A stretch of 64,000 nucleotides of DNA from CAWICD01 sp052267165 (GCA_052267165.1 JBKQHO010000020.1:27294-91293), one strand, 5' to 3'; positions 1 through 9,091 are shown, counted from the stretch's first letter. Made by a program: numbers and translations. The notes: generated by a model not told the origin, from the letters alone.

Positions 1-2
1 CC

Positions 3-905
3 GACGTCACGATCGATCCGGTCGAACGCAAGCGCCTGCTCACGTTCGTGTTCGTCGGCGGTGGATTCACCGGGGTCGAAGCCGCCGGCGAGATGGTCGA
101 CTTCTTCAAGAGCAGCGTGCGGTTCTATCGCAACATCGACCCGCGTGAGATCGAGATGGTCCTGGTCGAGGGCGGCACGAAGCTGCTTCCCGAGTTGCAA
201 GCCGGCATGGGCGAGTACAGCGCCAAAGATCTCGAGCGGCGCGGCGTGCGCGTCTTGCTCGGCAATCACGTGTCGGGCGCATACGATGACGGGCTGCATC
301 TCGCCGACGGGACGGTCATATCGGCCGCGACGATCGTGTGGAGCGCCGGCGTCAAACCTTCGCCAGCCCTCGCTTCGTCGCCGATCGGCCGTGGTCGCGG
401 CGGCTCGATCCCGGTCAATCCCGATCTTTCGGTACCGAACTTTCCCGGCGTGTGGGCGCTGGGGGATTGCGCGGCGATTCCCGCTCCCGACGGCAGCCGC
501 TACCCGCCCACGGCGCAGCATGCGCTGCGCGAAGGTCCGTTTCTCGCCGCGAACATCGTCGCCGTGCTGCGCGGCAACGAGACGAAGCCGTTTCGCTATG
601 AGTCGCTCGGCATGATGGCGTCGCTGGGCGGACGGCGCGGCGTAGCCGGCTTTCGCGGGAAGTTTCTGCTGACCGGCTTTTTTGCTTGGGTCGTTTGGCG
701 AACGTACTATCTGCTGCGGTTGCCGGGGCTCGACCGCCAGGCCCGCGTCGCATTCGACTGGACGCTTGGTCTGATCTTTCCGCGCGACATCTCGGAGCTA
801 CGCGTTTACACTCAGAGCGCGCAAGCGAACGCGCTCAAGGAAGCCGGCATCGCGATGCCGGTGAAGTCCGGCCCAGCGCTCGAACCGACTCCCGCCAAGC
901 GTTAG
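3..905 (+). CDS. NDH-2-like FAD/NAD(P)H oxidoreductase, C-terminal part (5' end outside window)
   Basis: The frame is already open at the first bases, so this is the C-terminal ~300 residues of a longer protein. It shows the second Rossmann motif typical of type II NADH dehydrogenases (FVGGGFTGVEAAGE) and the FAD-contacting segment VWALGDCAAIP, followed by a hydrophobic or amphipathic tail (WTLGLIFPRDISELRVY) of the kind that attaches NDH-2 to the membrane face. The expected role is electron transfer from NADH to quinone without proton pumping. The first glycine-rich motif and the N-terminus lie outside the window. The exact donor and acceptor cannot be read from the sequence; the family assignment is firm. 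Confidence 0.85.
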   Translation, partial: DVTIDPVERKRLLTFVFVGGGFTGVEAAGEMVDFFKSSVRFYRNIDPREIEMVLVEGGTKLLPELQAGMGEYSAKDLERRGVRVLLGNHVSGAYDDGLHLADGTVISAATIVWSAGVKPSPALASSPIGRGRGGSIPVNPDLSVPNFPGVWALGDCAAIPAPDGSRYPPTAQHALREGPFLAANIVAVLRGNETKPFRYESLGMMASLGGRRGVAGFRGKFLLTGFFAWVVWRTYYLLRLPGLDRQARVAFDWTLGLIFPRDISELRVYTQSAQANALKEAGIAMPVKSGPALEPTPAKR

Positions 906-971
906 CATGTGCGCCGGAGCGTGCCGGCTTTGAAACCATTGCTGCGCTGAGGCCGTCACGCAGTCGTAGAC

Positions 972-2547
972 ATGAAGCCGGTGCCAAGCTCTCAAAACGG
1001 CAAAGCCCCCGCACCGAGCGCCCCGGCAGACGTCGTCGAGTACGGCGTTCGCCGGGTGTTGATCGTGACGGGGGTCATGCTCGCTGCGCTGCTGCAAACG
1101 CTCGACAGCACGATCGTCAACGTCGCGCTGCCGACGATTCAAGGCAATCTCGGCGCTTCGATCGACGAAGGCGCCTGGGTCGTCACGGCTTACATCATCG
1201 CGGCGGTCATCATCATTCCGGTGACGCCGTGGCTGCAGCTGCGCTTCGGACGCAAGCAGTATTATCTCGTCTCGATCGCAGGGTTTACGCTCGCGTCGCT
1301 GGCCTGCGGTTTGGCGACCTCGATCGAGGAGCTGATCGTCTTTCGCGTCGTGCAGGGCCTTTTCGGCGGCGGCTTGCTGGCGACGTCGCAAGTCATCTTG
1401 CGCGACACCTTTCCGGCCTCGCAACTCGGCGTCAGCCAGTCGATCTACACGCTGGGCGCGGTCGTCGGGCCGTCGTCCGGTCCGACGATCGGCGGAATTC
1501 TGACCGACAATTTTTCGTGGAACTGGGTCTTCGACGTCAACGTCTTGCCGGGAATCGTCGCCATCCTGCTGCTCTTGCCGCTCTTGCGCAACCCCGCGCC
1601 GCCGAAGAAACTCGGCTTCGACGGGGTCGGCCTGGGACTGCTCGCCGTCGGGCTGGGCACGTTTCAGTACGTGCTCGACGAAGGCGAACGAATGGTTCGA
1701 GGACCCGACGATCGTTCTGTGCACGCTGACGGCGCTCGTCGGGCTGGTGGCCTTCTCGTTGTGGGAGATCTACGGCACGAAGCGCCCGATCGTCGATCTG
1801 CGGGCGCTCGCGACCCGCAGTATCGCCATCGGCTGTCTCCTTGCGGTCGTCAACGCGACGGTCGTCTTCGGCCAGCTGCTCGTGATGCCGCAGTATCTCA
1901 GCAACGTGCTGGGCTTCACGGCGACCGACGACGGCATCTTGCTCGCGCTGCGCGCGCTGCCGGTGCTCTTCTTGACGATTCCGATCGGTCTCATCGTCAA
2001 TTCCGGCAAGGTCGATCCGCGCTGGTTGATCTGCGGCGGCCTCATCTCGGTGGGAGCCGGTGTGGTCGGCCTCGCCTTCCGCACGACGAGCGACACGACG
2101 TTCGGGGCGATCGTGCCGTGCCTCCTGCTGACCGGCGTCGGCTTGGCGCTCGTGTTCACGCCGCTGCTGGTCGCGGTCTTGCGCGGCACGCCGCTCGCAA
2201 ATTCCGCCAAGGCCGGCGCGTTCATCAGCCTTGCGCTCAACCTCGGCGGCTCGGTCGCGAGCGCTTCGTTCGTCACCCTGCTCGACCGGCGGCAGAGCTT
2301 CCACGACGGAATCTACGCGGCGCACGCCACGCTCGCCAACCCGCAGGTCGCGAACCTCGTGCAGCAGCCGGGCGGTCTCGCGCAGCTGGCCACGATCGTC
2401 AACCGCGAGGCCGCGACCGCCGCTTACGCCGACGCGTTCTTCGTGATGGGCATGTTCGCAATCGTGCTCGCGCCGCTGGCCTTTGCCCTCAAAGGCCCCA
2501 AGCGCGGAGCGCCGGTTGCGCGCCTCGCCGCCGTCGCGGCGGAATAG
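972..2547 (+). pseudogene. DHA2/EmrB-type MFS efflux transporter, split by one frameshift
   Basis: An ATG at 972 opens a protein with the DHA2 start (motif LDSTIVNVALPTI, then GAWVVTAY and FRVVQGLFGGG), which is a 14-helix drug:H+ antiporter family. The frame is lost near 1684-1695: before it the reading is VLDEGER, and after it a second frame continues NEWFEDPTIVL and runs through helices 7-14 to the stop at 2547. The shift fits a net +1, for example a 5-base deletion within the cgaacgaa-like run. Without it the protein would be about 525 residues, normal for the family. It is either a true pseudogene or a sequencing/assembly error. It stands 66 bases after the flavoprotein and converges on the next gene. 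Confidence 0.85.
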
Positions 2548-2553
2548 GCAGCT

Positions 2554-3333
2554 TCATCTCGCGGCTTGACCGCTTGCGGGTTTGACACCGAAGATCGCAA
2601 GCATTGCCGGATCGCTAAGATCGATCCCGTAGCTCTTCAAGAGCGTGTCGTCATGTGTGGCGCGATTTTTGAGGTAGTCGAGCCAATTAGTGGTATGCTC
2701 CTTCAGCGTGACCTGCGAACGGACGTATTCCCTATACAACAAGTATAACGGCGTTGCTAGTGCCGCGAGCGCGAAGAACGCTAATGCGCAGCTGAGCGGA
2801 AATGGTTCGGATGCGAAGTACGTTTGATAGTTGTCCGCCACGATCGCCGCCATGACGGCGGACGCGAGAATAGAGAGGCCGGCTTGCCTGAGGGCGAACG
2901 AGCCCAACTCCGTGCCGGGGCTGTATTTTAGGCCCTGGTATGCTTTGCCCTTATGGAGCAGTGCCTCGCTTCGATTTGCCATGATCCAAAGCGGCCCGCG
3001 TCCTTTTGAATCGTTGCCTTGCGCTACGAGCGCCGGGATCTCGAAGGCGACGAGGATGTACGCCCCCTGGCGAAACACGTGACTGAGCCAAGAGTTCCCG
3101 GTCGATGTTGTCGTGACGATCAAGAATCCGATGGCCGCGTGCAGCGTGACGAGCGCCGGAAAGACGTAAGCGTGCTTATTTTGCCCGGCGACCACAAAGA
3201 GGCTGGCGACCAGTGCAGCGTATCCGCTCAGTTCGCCGATCAGCAGCTGGCGGAACGCGAAGAGGGTTTGCGTCATTTCCGCTCGCAGCGTGGGGTAGAC
3301 GGTCTCTTCTTTCATTTCACCCACTTGTTCCAA
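2554..3333 (-). CDS. Hypothetical multi-pass membrane protein
   Basis: This 259-residue protein is not recognised. It has a charged N-terminus, two hydrophobic segments around residues 35-95 (LIGELSGYAALVASLFVVAG; ALVTLHAAIGFLIV), a polar middle containing SWLSHVF and NRSEALLHKGKAYQGLKYSPG, two more segments around 150-205 (LSILASAVMAAIVA; ALAFFALAALATPLYLLY), and a polar cytoplasmic-looking tail. Four membrane spans are predicted by eye. The base composition is less GC-rich than the neighbours, which could mean recent acquisition. It converges on the MFS gene with only 6 bases between stops. No function is assigned. Confidence 0.75.
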   Translation of the reverse strand: MEQVGEMKEETVYPTLRAEMTQTLFAFRQLLIGELSGYAALVASLFVVAGQNKHAYVFPALVTLHAAIGFLIVTTTSTGNSWLSHVFRQGAYILVAFEIPALVAQGNDSKGRGPLWIMANRSEALLHKGKAYQGLKYSPGTELGSFALRQAGLSILASAVMAAIVADNYQTYFASEPFPLSCALAFFALAALATPLYLLYREYVRSQVTLKEHTTNWLDYLKNRATHDDTLLKSYGIDLSDPAMLAIFGVKPASGQAAR

Positions 3334-3392
3334 TCGTCAGGACCGAAAACGCCGAGTGAATCTAGCGGCGATCGGCCCGAGGTTAGCGCAAC

Positions 3393-4202
3393 TCAGTAGA
3401 AGCCGAGGACGCGGGCGCGGCCGTCGAGACGGCGCAGCGCGGCCTCGAGGCCGGGGCGCTTGACCGGCGCGACCTCGAGATAGAAGCGATACGTGAACGG
3501 ACCTTCGAGCGAAGGGCGCGAGGCGAGCGTGCGCAGGTTGAGGTCGTTGTCGGCGAAGGCGGCGAGCGCGTCGCGCAGCGAGCCGGGCCGGTGAGGCAAC
3601 GTGAAGGCGACGCAGGCGCGCGAAGGTTCGTTGCGCGACGTGCCGTCGACTTGCAGCAAGAAGAAGCGCGTGAAGTTGTCGTCGACGTCTTGGATCGAGG
3701 GTGCCAAGATGCGAGCACCGTAGCGCTCGGCGGCGAGCGCCGAGCCTATCGCGCCGATCGACGGGTCGTCCACGTGCATGATCTCGCGGACGGCGCCGGC
3801 CGTGTCGGCGACGATCAGGCTGCGCATGTATGCGTGCTCGCCCAGGAAGTGGCGGCACTGCTCGAGCGCGACGGGATGCGAATGGACTTCGCGGATGCCC
3901 TCGATGGTCGCCGCCGGGAGGCCGATCAAGTTTTGCACGACACGATAGACGATCTCGTCGACGATGACCAGACGCGGATCGTCCCACAGCAGGTCGTAGA
4001 CGCGTGGGACGGCGCCCGAGATCGAGTTCTCGACCGGCAGCAGCGCGAACTCCGTCTCGCCGTGCTGCGCGGCGGTCGCCGCGTCGTCGAACGTGCCGTA
4101 ACCGACCGTCTCGGCGCCGGCGACGAGCGTGCGCGCGGCGTCGTCGCTGAACGCGCCGGGCTCTCCCTGAAACGCGATCCGAGGAACGTGACCTGACGTC
4201 AT
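3393..4202 (-). CDS. pheA: Prephenate dehydratase
   Basis: It converts prephenate to phenylpyruvate in phenylalanine synthesis. The 269-residue protein starts with the diagnostic IAFQGEPGAFSDDAA. The catalytic TRF motif is present in DDNFTRFFLLQ around residue 180, and a C-terminal ACT domain follows (residues ~190-269). In the ACT domain the usual phenylalanine-binding ESRP motif reads ASRP (LRTLASRPSLEGP), so feedback control may differ. It is a stand-alone dehydratase without a chorismate mutase domain. Its ATG lies directly after the stop of the TPR gene upstream, so the two are probably co-transcribed. Confidence 0.95.
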   Translation of the reverse strand: MTSGHVPRIAFQGEPGAFSDDAARTLVAGAETVGYGTFDDAATAAQHGETEFALLPVENSISGAVPRVYDLLWDDPRLVIVDEIVYRVVQNLIGLPAATIEGIREVHSHPVALEQCRHFLGEHAYMRSLIVADTAGAVREIMHVDDPSIGAIGSALAAERYGARILAPSIQDVDDNFTRFFLLQVDGTSRNEPSRACVAFTLPHRPGSLRDALAAFADNDLNLRTLASRPSLEGPFTYRFYLEVAPVKRPGLEAALRRLDGRARVLGFY

Positions 4203-4979
4203 CTATCCTCCGAGCGTGCGCAGTGCCGTGCGCGCGTCTTCGGCATGCTGATCCTGCGGCGCGACCTTGAGGAACTTGTGGAACGCGGCGATCGCTTGCG
4301 TGCGGCGACCGATCGAACTCGCGACGACGCCCTCGTTGAAGAGTGCGGGCGCAAAGTTCGGCTGCGCTTCGAGCACGGTCGAAAGTTGCCCAAGCGCTGC
4401 GAGATCCTCGCCGGTCGCGTGCAGGCAGGTGGCGTAATCGGTCCGCGTGTCGGGATTGGCCGGATCGATGGCCAGCGCGCGGGTGTAATAGCCGGCCGCC
4501 TGGTCGAATTTGCCGGCGTCGAAGTAGAGCTGCGCGAGCCCGACGAGCGCCGAGAGGTCGCGCGGATTCTGTGCCAGACGCCCGCGCAGGTCGGTGAGCA
4601 ACCGCTGCACGGGTGCCGGCGGCGCGCCGGCCGGGGCTTGCGCCGGCGTACCGCCGCCGACGCCGTTGCCCGCGCCCGCGGCGCCGTTAGCCGCCCCGCC
4701 GTTATCGCCGGCGCCACTGCCCGCGGGCGCGATTCCGCCCGACTGCGGCACCACGACCTCGCCCGGCCCCGGCGTCGAACCTTCGTCTTGGGTCCCCGGG
4801 GCGGCCGTCGCCTGAATTTGGGAATCGCCTTGCTGAGCGATCGGTCCCAGTGCCGAACCCGTCACGCCGAGCCCGATCCGTAAGAAGTAGCCGACGATTC
4901 CGAGAAAGACGAGCGCCGACACGACGACGATCGGAAGGTAGATGCGCGGGGGCAGCCCGCTGCCAGGACCACGAGTCAC
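4203..4979 (-). CDS. Membrane-anchored TPR protein
   Basis: The protein has about 258 residues from a GTG at 4979. A longer frame reads back to 5582 but is the shadow of the SprT gene, and TPR content begins only here. An N-terminal membrane anchor (PIVVVSALVFLGIVGYFLRI) is followed by a low-complexity Gly/Ala/Pro linker (residues ~60-130) and then tetratricopeptide repeats (ALVGLAQLYFDAGKFDQAAG; LAIDPANPDTRTDYA) to the C-terminus. The architecture resembles cytochrome c biogenesis CcmI/NrfG-type or general scaffold proteins that place TPRs on one side of the membrane; no partner is visible. It lies immediately upstream of pheA and diverges from sprT-like with 42 bases between them. Confidence 0.8.
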   Translation of the reverse strand: MTRGPGSGLPPRIYLPIVVVSALVFLGIVGYFLRIGLGVTGSALGPIAQQGDSQIQATAAPGTQDEGSTPGPGEVVVPQSGGIAPAGSGAGDNGGAANGAAGAGNGVGGGTPAQAPAGAPPAPVQRLLTDLRGRLAQNPRDLSALVGLAQLYFDAGKFDQAAGYYTRALAIDPANPDTRTDYATCLHATGEDLAALGQLSTVLEAQPNFAPALFNEGVVASSIGRRTQAIAAFHKFLKVAPQDQHAEDARTALRTLGG

Positions 4980-5021
4980 GAGCAGGGATGTTCTCGCGGG
5001 CTCGCACAAAGCCTCGAAAGC

Positions 5022-5555
5022 GTGTTGCCCGACGTCTCCGAGCTCCAGCTTCTGTTCGCCCAGCTCAACAACGAGTTCTTCGGCGGCGAGATCCCTACGC
5101 ACCGCATCGCGTACAACGCGCGCTTTTCCAACCTCGCCGGGCGCATCACCTACAAACCGCCGCTGATCGAGCTCTCGCCCAAGCACTTCGAGAAACATCC
5201 CGAGGCGCTGCGCGAAACGTTGCTGCACGAGATGATCCACGGCTGGCTGCACGCGCGCGGACAGAATCCCGGGCACGGCGCCGCGTTCAAACGGAAGATG
5301 CGCGAGCTCGGGCTCTCCTCGATCTACCACGACCTCGGCACGGCCGTGCCGCGCCGCGAAAGCAGCAAGCGGTTCATCTTGCGCTGCGACCGCTGCACGA
5401 TGGAGGTGCTGCGCAAGCGCCGCCCGCCTGCCGCCGTCTCGTGCGGCCGTTGCAGCCGGCGTTCGTTCGATCCGCGCTTTCGGCTGCGGGTGCTCGAGGT
5501 CGTCGAGCTGCGCGAGGTCGAGCCGAGCGAGCGCGCCGCCCAGCGCATGCGCTGA
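5022..5555 (+). CDS. SprT-like zinc metallopeptidase domain protein
   Basis: The 177-residue protein starts at GTG. It carries the SprT/Spartan-type signature HEMIHGWLHARG (HExxH, zinc ligands and catalytic Glu) with a third candidate His in NPGHGAAFKRKM. A C-terminal four-cysteine zinc ribbon follows (CDRC about residue 125 and CGRC about residue 147). Members are putative proteases; the eukaryotic relative Spartan cleaves DNA-protein crosslinks, while bacterial members are mostly uncharacterised. Both the active-site motif and the zinc ribbon are intact, so the gene looks functional. It is transcribed away from the TPR-pheA pair. Confidence 0.88.
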   Translation: MLPDVSELQLLFAQLNNEFFGGEIPTHRIAYNARFSNLAGRITYKPPLIELSPKHFEKHPEALRETLLHEMIHGWLHARGQNPGHGAAFKRKMRELGLSSIYHDLGTAVPRRESSKRFILRCDRCTMEVLRKRRPPAAVSCGRCSRRSFDPRFRLRVLEVVELREVEPSERAAQRMR

Positions 5556-5578
5556 GCAACGCGTCACCGGCGACCCGC

Positions 5579-6418
5579 TCAAATCAAGTGTTGAAGGACT
5601 AAACTTCCGGCGGCCAGCAGCAGCGCGACGCCGAGCACGCGGATGAGTGTCGGCGACGAGAGCCGGCGCGCGGCATTGGCGCCGAACTGCGCCCCGACGA
5701 GTCCGCCGAGCGAGAGCGGGATCGCCAGCAGCCAGTCGATGTCGCCGCGCAGCGCGTGGGTTGCCACGCCGAACGGGGCCGAGAGCAGGATGACGAAGTG
5801 GGTCGTGCCCGCGACGATGTGCGTGGGCAGGCCGAACACGCGCAGCAGGAGCGGCAGCGCGACGATCCCGCCGCCGATGCCGAAAAAGCTGGAAAGAAAG
5901 CCTGTCACCAGGCCCGTCGCGACCGCAAGCGGCGCACTGTACACGTATCGATACGTCGTGCCGCTCAACGCGTCGTAGAATTCACGTCCGCGCGCCCACG
6001 GAAAATGCAGCGGTTTCGCGCCTTCCTCGGAGGTGCCGCGGCGCAGCAGATCGATCGAGAACACGAGCAGAATAGCGGCATAGGCGAGATCGAAGCCGGG
6101 CACGGAGACGTAACGCAGCGCGATCGCACCGAGGATGCTGCCCGGAATAGCGAGACAACCCATCAAGGTGCCGATACGCTTTTCGATGCGGCCTTGGCGC
6201 CAGTATGCAACCGAAGCGCTCGCAACGTTGGCGGTGACGAGCAAGAGCGATGTTCCGGCGACCAGCGTCGGCGGCAGATGGAAGATCAGGCGCAACGCCG
6301 GGATGGCGACGAAGCCGCCGCCTAGCCCGGCGAGCGAACCGATGAAGCTGGCCGCGATTCCGAGCCCGAACATCTCGAGCGAACGCAGCAGCGGCGACGG
6401 ATCGAAGGAGAGGAACAT
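5579..6418 (-). CDS. TauE/SafE family sulfite/organosulfonate exporter-like permease
   Basis: This 279-residue integral membrane protein shows the internal two-fold repeat of the family: glycine-rich segments FIGSLAGLGGGFVAIPAL near residue 25 and FLSSFFGIGGGIVALPLLLR near residue 180. Eight or so hydrophobic spans are visible. Family members move sulfite, sulfoacetate or other small organic anions. No sulfur gene is adjacent, so the substrate is unknown. It converges on sprT-like with a 23-base gap and follows efp on the same strand, also with 23 bases between them. Confidence 0.88.
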   Translation of the reverse strand: MFLSFDPSPLLRSLEMFGLGIAASFIGSLAGLGGGFVAIPALRLIFHLPPTLVAGTSLLLVTANVASASVAYWRQGRIEKRIGTLMGCLAIPGSILGAIALRYVSVPGFDLAYAAILLVFSIDLLRRGTSEEGAKPLHFPWARGREFYDALSGTTYRYVYSAPLAVATGLVTGFLSSFFGIGGGIVALPLLLRVFGLPTHIVAGTTHFVILLSAPFGVATHALRGDIDWLLAIPLSLGGLVGAQFGANAARRLSSPTLIRVLGVALLLAAGSLVLQHLI

Positions 6419-6441
6419 CCTCGCTGCGCCAGGCCGCCGCG

Positions 6442-7005
6442 TTACGAGCTGACGCGGCCTATGTAGCGCCGGTCGCGCGTGTCGATGCGAATGACGTCGC
6501 CGGGGTTGACGAAGAGCGGAACTTGGACCGTCGAACCGGTCTCGAGCTTGGCGGGTTTCGTCGTTCCGGTCGCCGTGTCGCCTTTGAAGCCGGGGTCGGT
6601 CTCTTCGACCCGCAGCTCGACGTGCGCCGGCAGGGTCGCGCCGATCGGCACGCCGTCGTGCATTTGCACGTCGATCTTCATGCCGTCTTTGAGGAAGTCG
6701 GCCGGGTCGCCGATGAGTTCGCGTTGCAACGTGACGTTCTCGAACGTCTCGTTGTCCATGAAGTGATAGCCGTCGGCGTCGTTGTAGAGCATCTGCATCT
6801 CGCGATTGTCGACGGTAGCACGTTCGAGCTTTTCACCGGCTCGGAACGTCCGTTCGACCGTCGCGCCGGTCTTCACGTTTTTCAGCCGGGTGCGCACGAA
6901 TGCCGAACCCTTGCCGGGCTTGACGTGCAGGAAATCGATGACCGTCCAGAGCTGGCCCTCGATTAAAATCGTGACGCCGTTGCGAAAGTCGTTCGAAGAT
7001 ATCAT
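6442..7005 (-). CDS. efp: Translation elongation factor P
   Basis: The 187-residue protein is the normal size for EF-P and has the three beta-barrel domains in order: the N-terminal KOW-like domain (SSNDFRNGVTI), the middle OB domain, and the C-terminal OB domain ending in TRDRRYIGRVSS. EF-P rescues ribosomes stalled at consecutive prolines. The tip loop of domain I reads VKPGKGSAFVR, with Lys32 at the position that is beta-lysylated by EpmA in enterobacteria; no modification gene is in the window. ATG start at 7005. Confidence 0.96.
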   Translation of the reverse strand: MISSNDFRNGVTILIEGQLWTVIDFLHVKPGKGSAFVRTRLKNVKTGATVERTFRAGEKLERATVDNREMQMLYNDADGYHFMDNETFENVTLQRELIGDPADFLKDGMKIDVQMHDGVPIGATLPAHVELRVEETDPGFKGDTATGTTKPAKLETGSTVQVPLFVNPGDVIRIDTRDRRYIGRVSS

Positions 7006-7022
7006 CCCGCTCGCTCTTTAAC

Positions 7023-7054
7023 AGGGTGCGGGAAAATCCCCGTGCCACAAAGCG
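7023..7054. repeat. Half copy of the dispersed palindromic element found at 58889-58967
   Basis: The bases AGGGTGCGGGAAAATCCCCG followed by TGCCACAAAGCG match the left arm and inner flank of the element at 58889 with two to three differences. Both copies are preceded by a TAA (TAACAGGG here, TAAGAGGG there). The right arm is missing in this copy. It lies between the efp start and the plsY stop. It looks like one half of a REP-like or MITE-like unit. Confidence 0.6.
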
Positions 7055-7064
7055 CCGCGGGTTC

Positions 7065-7673
7065 TCACGCCGGGCGGCTGCCGAGCCTGAGTTTGTGCTC
7101 CTTGCCCCGGCGCAGGCGGGCGATGTTCTCGCGATGTTTGTAGAAGATGACCGCCGTCGCCACGGCGAGCTCGGCTGCGGCATTCCGGTCGCGCGTGTCG
7201 AGGTAGACGGCGAACGGCGCGAGCGCCGAACCGAGCAGCGAGCCGAGGGAGGAGTAGCGGGTCGGCACGACCGCCGCGAGCCAGACCAGCATGAAGCCGA
7301 GCCCTGCCTTGGGCGAAAGCGCGAAAACCGCGCCGAGAAACGTCGCGACGCCTTTGCCGCCGCGGAAGTTGAGCCAGGGCGTGTAGCAGTGCCCGAGCAC
7401 GGCCCCCGTCCCGGCGGCCGCGGCGGCTGCGGGACCGTCGAGTTCGGCGGCCAGCAGCGCGGGAGCCGCGCCTTTGAGGGCGTCGAGCACGAGGATCGTC
7501 GCACCGAATCCCTTACCGTACGTGCGCAGCGCGTTGGCCGCGCCGATATTCCCCGAGCCCTGTTCGCGGATGTCGCTCTTAAAGATCAAGCGCGAGGCGA
7601 CGACTCCGAACGGAATCGAGCCCACGGCAAAACCGCCGAGCGCGGCGAGCGTCAGCCGGCCGAGTTTGTTCAA
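7065..7673 (-). CDS. plsY: Acyl-phosphate:glycerol-3-phosphate acyltransferase
   Basis: PlsY transfers an acyl group from acyl-phosphate to the 1-position of glycerol-3-phosphate, the first step of phospholipid synthesis. The 202-residue membrane protein has the conserved segments GSIPFGVVASR, the glycine-rich DIREQGSGNIGAANALR, and FRGGKGVATFLGA. Five to six hydrophobic spans are visible. Its ATG overlaps the TGA of der by four bases (ATGA), so the two are translationally coupled. This order is a common arrangement in Gram-positives and related groups. Confidence 0.95.
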   Translation of the reverse strand: MNKLGRLTLAALGGFAVGSIPFGVVASRLIFKSDIREQGSGNIGAANALRTYGKGFGATILVLDALKGAAPALLAAELDGPAAAAAAGTGAVLGHCYTPWLNFRGGKGVATFLGAVFALSPKAGLGFMLVWLAAVVPTRYSSLGSLLGSALAPFAVYLDTRDRNAAAELAVATAVIFYKHRENIARLRRGKEHKLRLGSRPA

Positions 7674-9034
7674 TCCGGCTGCTCGCTGGTGCGGGGACGG
7701 AAATCGAGCTCGAGCGGCACGCCTTCAAAATCGACGTGAGCGCGCAGCGTGTTCTCGAGAAAGCGCTTATACGACGTCACGACCAAGTCGGGGTCGTTGC
7801 AGTGAAAGAGAAAGCGCGGCGGATGCGTTCCCACCTGCGCGCAATAATAGATGCGCAGCGGCTTGCCGGCGTGCGCCGGCGCGGGGTGCGCGTAGACCGC
7901 GTCTCGGATCAGCGCGTTGAGCTGCGGCGTCGGAATGCGCCGGTCGAGATTCGCCGCGACCCGCATGACGAGCGGCATCAAGCTGCCCAAACGCCGTTTG
8001 GTCAAGGCCGAAAGGAACGTCACCGGCGCGAACGCCGCAAAGGGCATCTGCGCGTGCAGCACGTCGATCAGCTCGCCTTGGCTGAGCTCGAGCTCTTGCG
8101 CGAGCGCGAGATCCCACTTGTTGGCCACGATGATGAGGCCTTTGCGTTCCTCGAGCACGAGGCCCGCGAGCCGCCGCTCACCTTCCAGAATGCCCGTCAT
8201 CGAGTCGATGACCAGAATCGCGATGTCGCAGCGCGAGATCGCGCCGAGCGCGCGCAGCGATGAATAGTATTCGATCGCGCCATGGTGTTTGGTCTTCTTC
8301 CAGACGCCGGCCGTGTCGATGAGCCGAATACGGTGCTCGTGGAAGGGGAAGATCGTGTCGATCGCATCGCGCGTCGTGCCCGGAACGCTCGAGACGATCG
8401 AGCGCTGTTCGCCGAGCAGTGCGTTGAGCAGCGAGCTCTTGCCGACGTTGGGGCGGCCCACGATCGCGAGCGCGAGCTCCGCTTCCTCGTCGATCTCCTC
8501 GCGCTCGGCCGGAAGCCGCTCGACAATCGCGTCGAGCAGGTCGCCCGTTCCTTCACCGTGGATCGCAGAGACGACGATCGGCTCGCCGAAGCCCAGGCGT
8601 GCGAACTCGCCTGGAATCTGCGCGCGGACCCGTTCCGATTCGGCTTTGTTCGCGGCCAGGATGACGGGATGGCGCGTGCGGCGCATGATCGCGACCACGT
8701 CCTCATCGAGCGGCGAAAGCCCCGCGGCCGCGTCGACGACGAAGACGATGACGTCCGCGTCCTGGGCGGCGATCTCGGCCTGCGCGCGCGTCTGCTTGAG
8801 GATCTCGTCACCCGGCGCGCCCGGGTCGATGCCGGCGGTGTCGACCAGGCTGAACGTGCGGCCGCGCCACTCCGCGAGCGCGTAGAGCCGGTCGCGTGTG
8901 ACCCCGGGCGCGTCATCGACGATGGCGAGCCGTCGTCCGACCAGCCGGTTGAAGAGGGCGCTCTTCCCGACGTTGGGCCGCCCGACGATGGCGACGGTCG
9001 CGGGGCGAACCCGGCTGGGCGTTTCAAGGGCCAT
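7670..9034 (-). CDS. der: Ribosome biogenesis GTPase Der (EngA)
   Basis: Der has two tandem G domains and is required for 50S subunit maturation. With the ATG at 9034 the protein is 454 residues, within the usual 440-490; a longer frame runs back to 9289 but adds only non-homologous residues and overlaps the divergent PEGA gene. Domain 1 has GRPNVGKSALFN, DTAG and NKAES; domain 2 has GRPNVGKSSLLN, DTAG and NKWD. The C-terminal KH-like domain ends in a basic/acidic tail. A ribosome-binding site (AGGGAG) lies 11 bases before this ATG and decides the start. Confidence 0.96.
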   Translation of the reverse strand: MALETPSRVRPATVAIVGRPNVGKSALFNRLVGRRLAIVDDAPGVTRDRLYALAEWRGRTFSLVDTAGIDPGAPGDEILKQTRAQAEIAAQDADVIVFVVDAAAGLSPLDEDVVAIMRRTRHPVILAANKAESERVRAQIPGEFARLGFGEPIVVSAIHGEGTGDLLDAIVERLPAEREEIDEEAELALAIVGRPNVGKSSLLNALLGEQRSIVSSVPGTTRDAIDTIFPFHEHRIRLIDTAGVWKKTKHHGAIEYYSSLRALGAISRCDIAILVIDSMTGILEGERRLAGLVLEERKGLIIVANKWDLALAQELELSQGELIDVLHAQMPFAAFAPVTFLSALTKRRLGSLMPLVMRVAANLDRRIPTPQLNALIRDAVYAHPAPAHAGKPLRIYYCAQVGTHPPRFLFHCNDPDLVVTSYKRFLENTLRAHVDFEGVPLELDFRPRTSEQPD

Positions 9035-9091
9035 GTGGACGCAATTCTCCCTGGGGGACCGTCTGGCCCGGCGCGAACCCTCGCTTACGAG

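Noticed and set aside
798..1724. Long open frame on the minus strand opposite the flavoprotein and MFS genes
   Set aside because: Composition is Arg/Asp/Gln-rich with no domain, typical of the antisense of GC-rich coding sequence; the plus-strand genes have clear motifs.
8282..9091. Upstream extension of the PEGA gene
   Set aside because: It is antisense to der and lacks homology; the signal peptide begins at the ATG at 9092.
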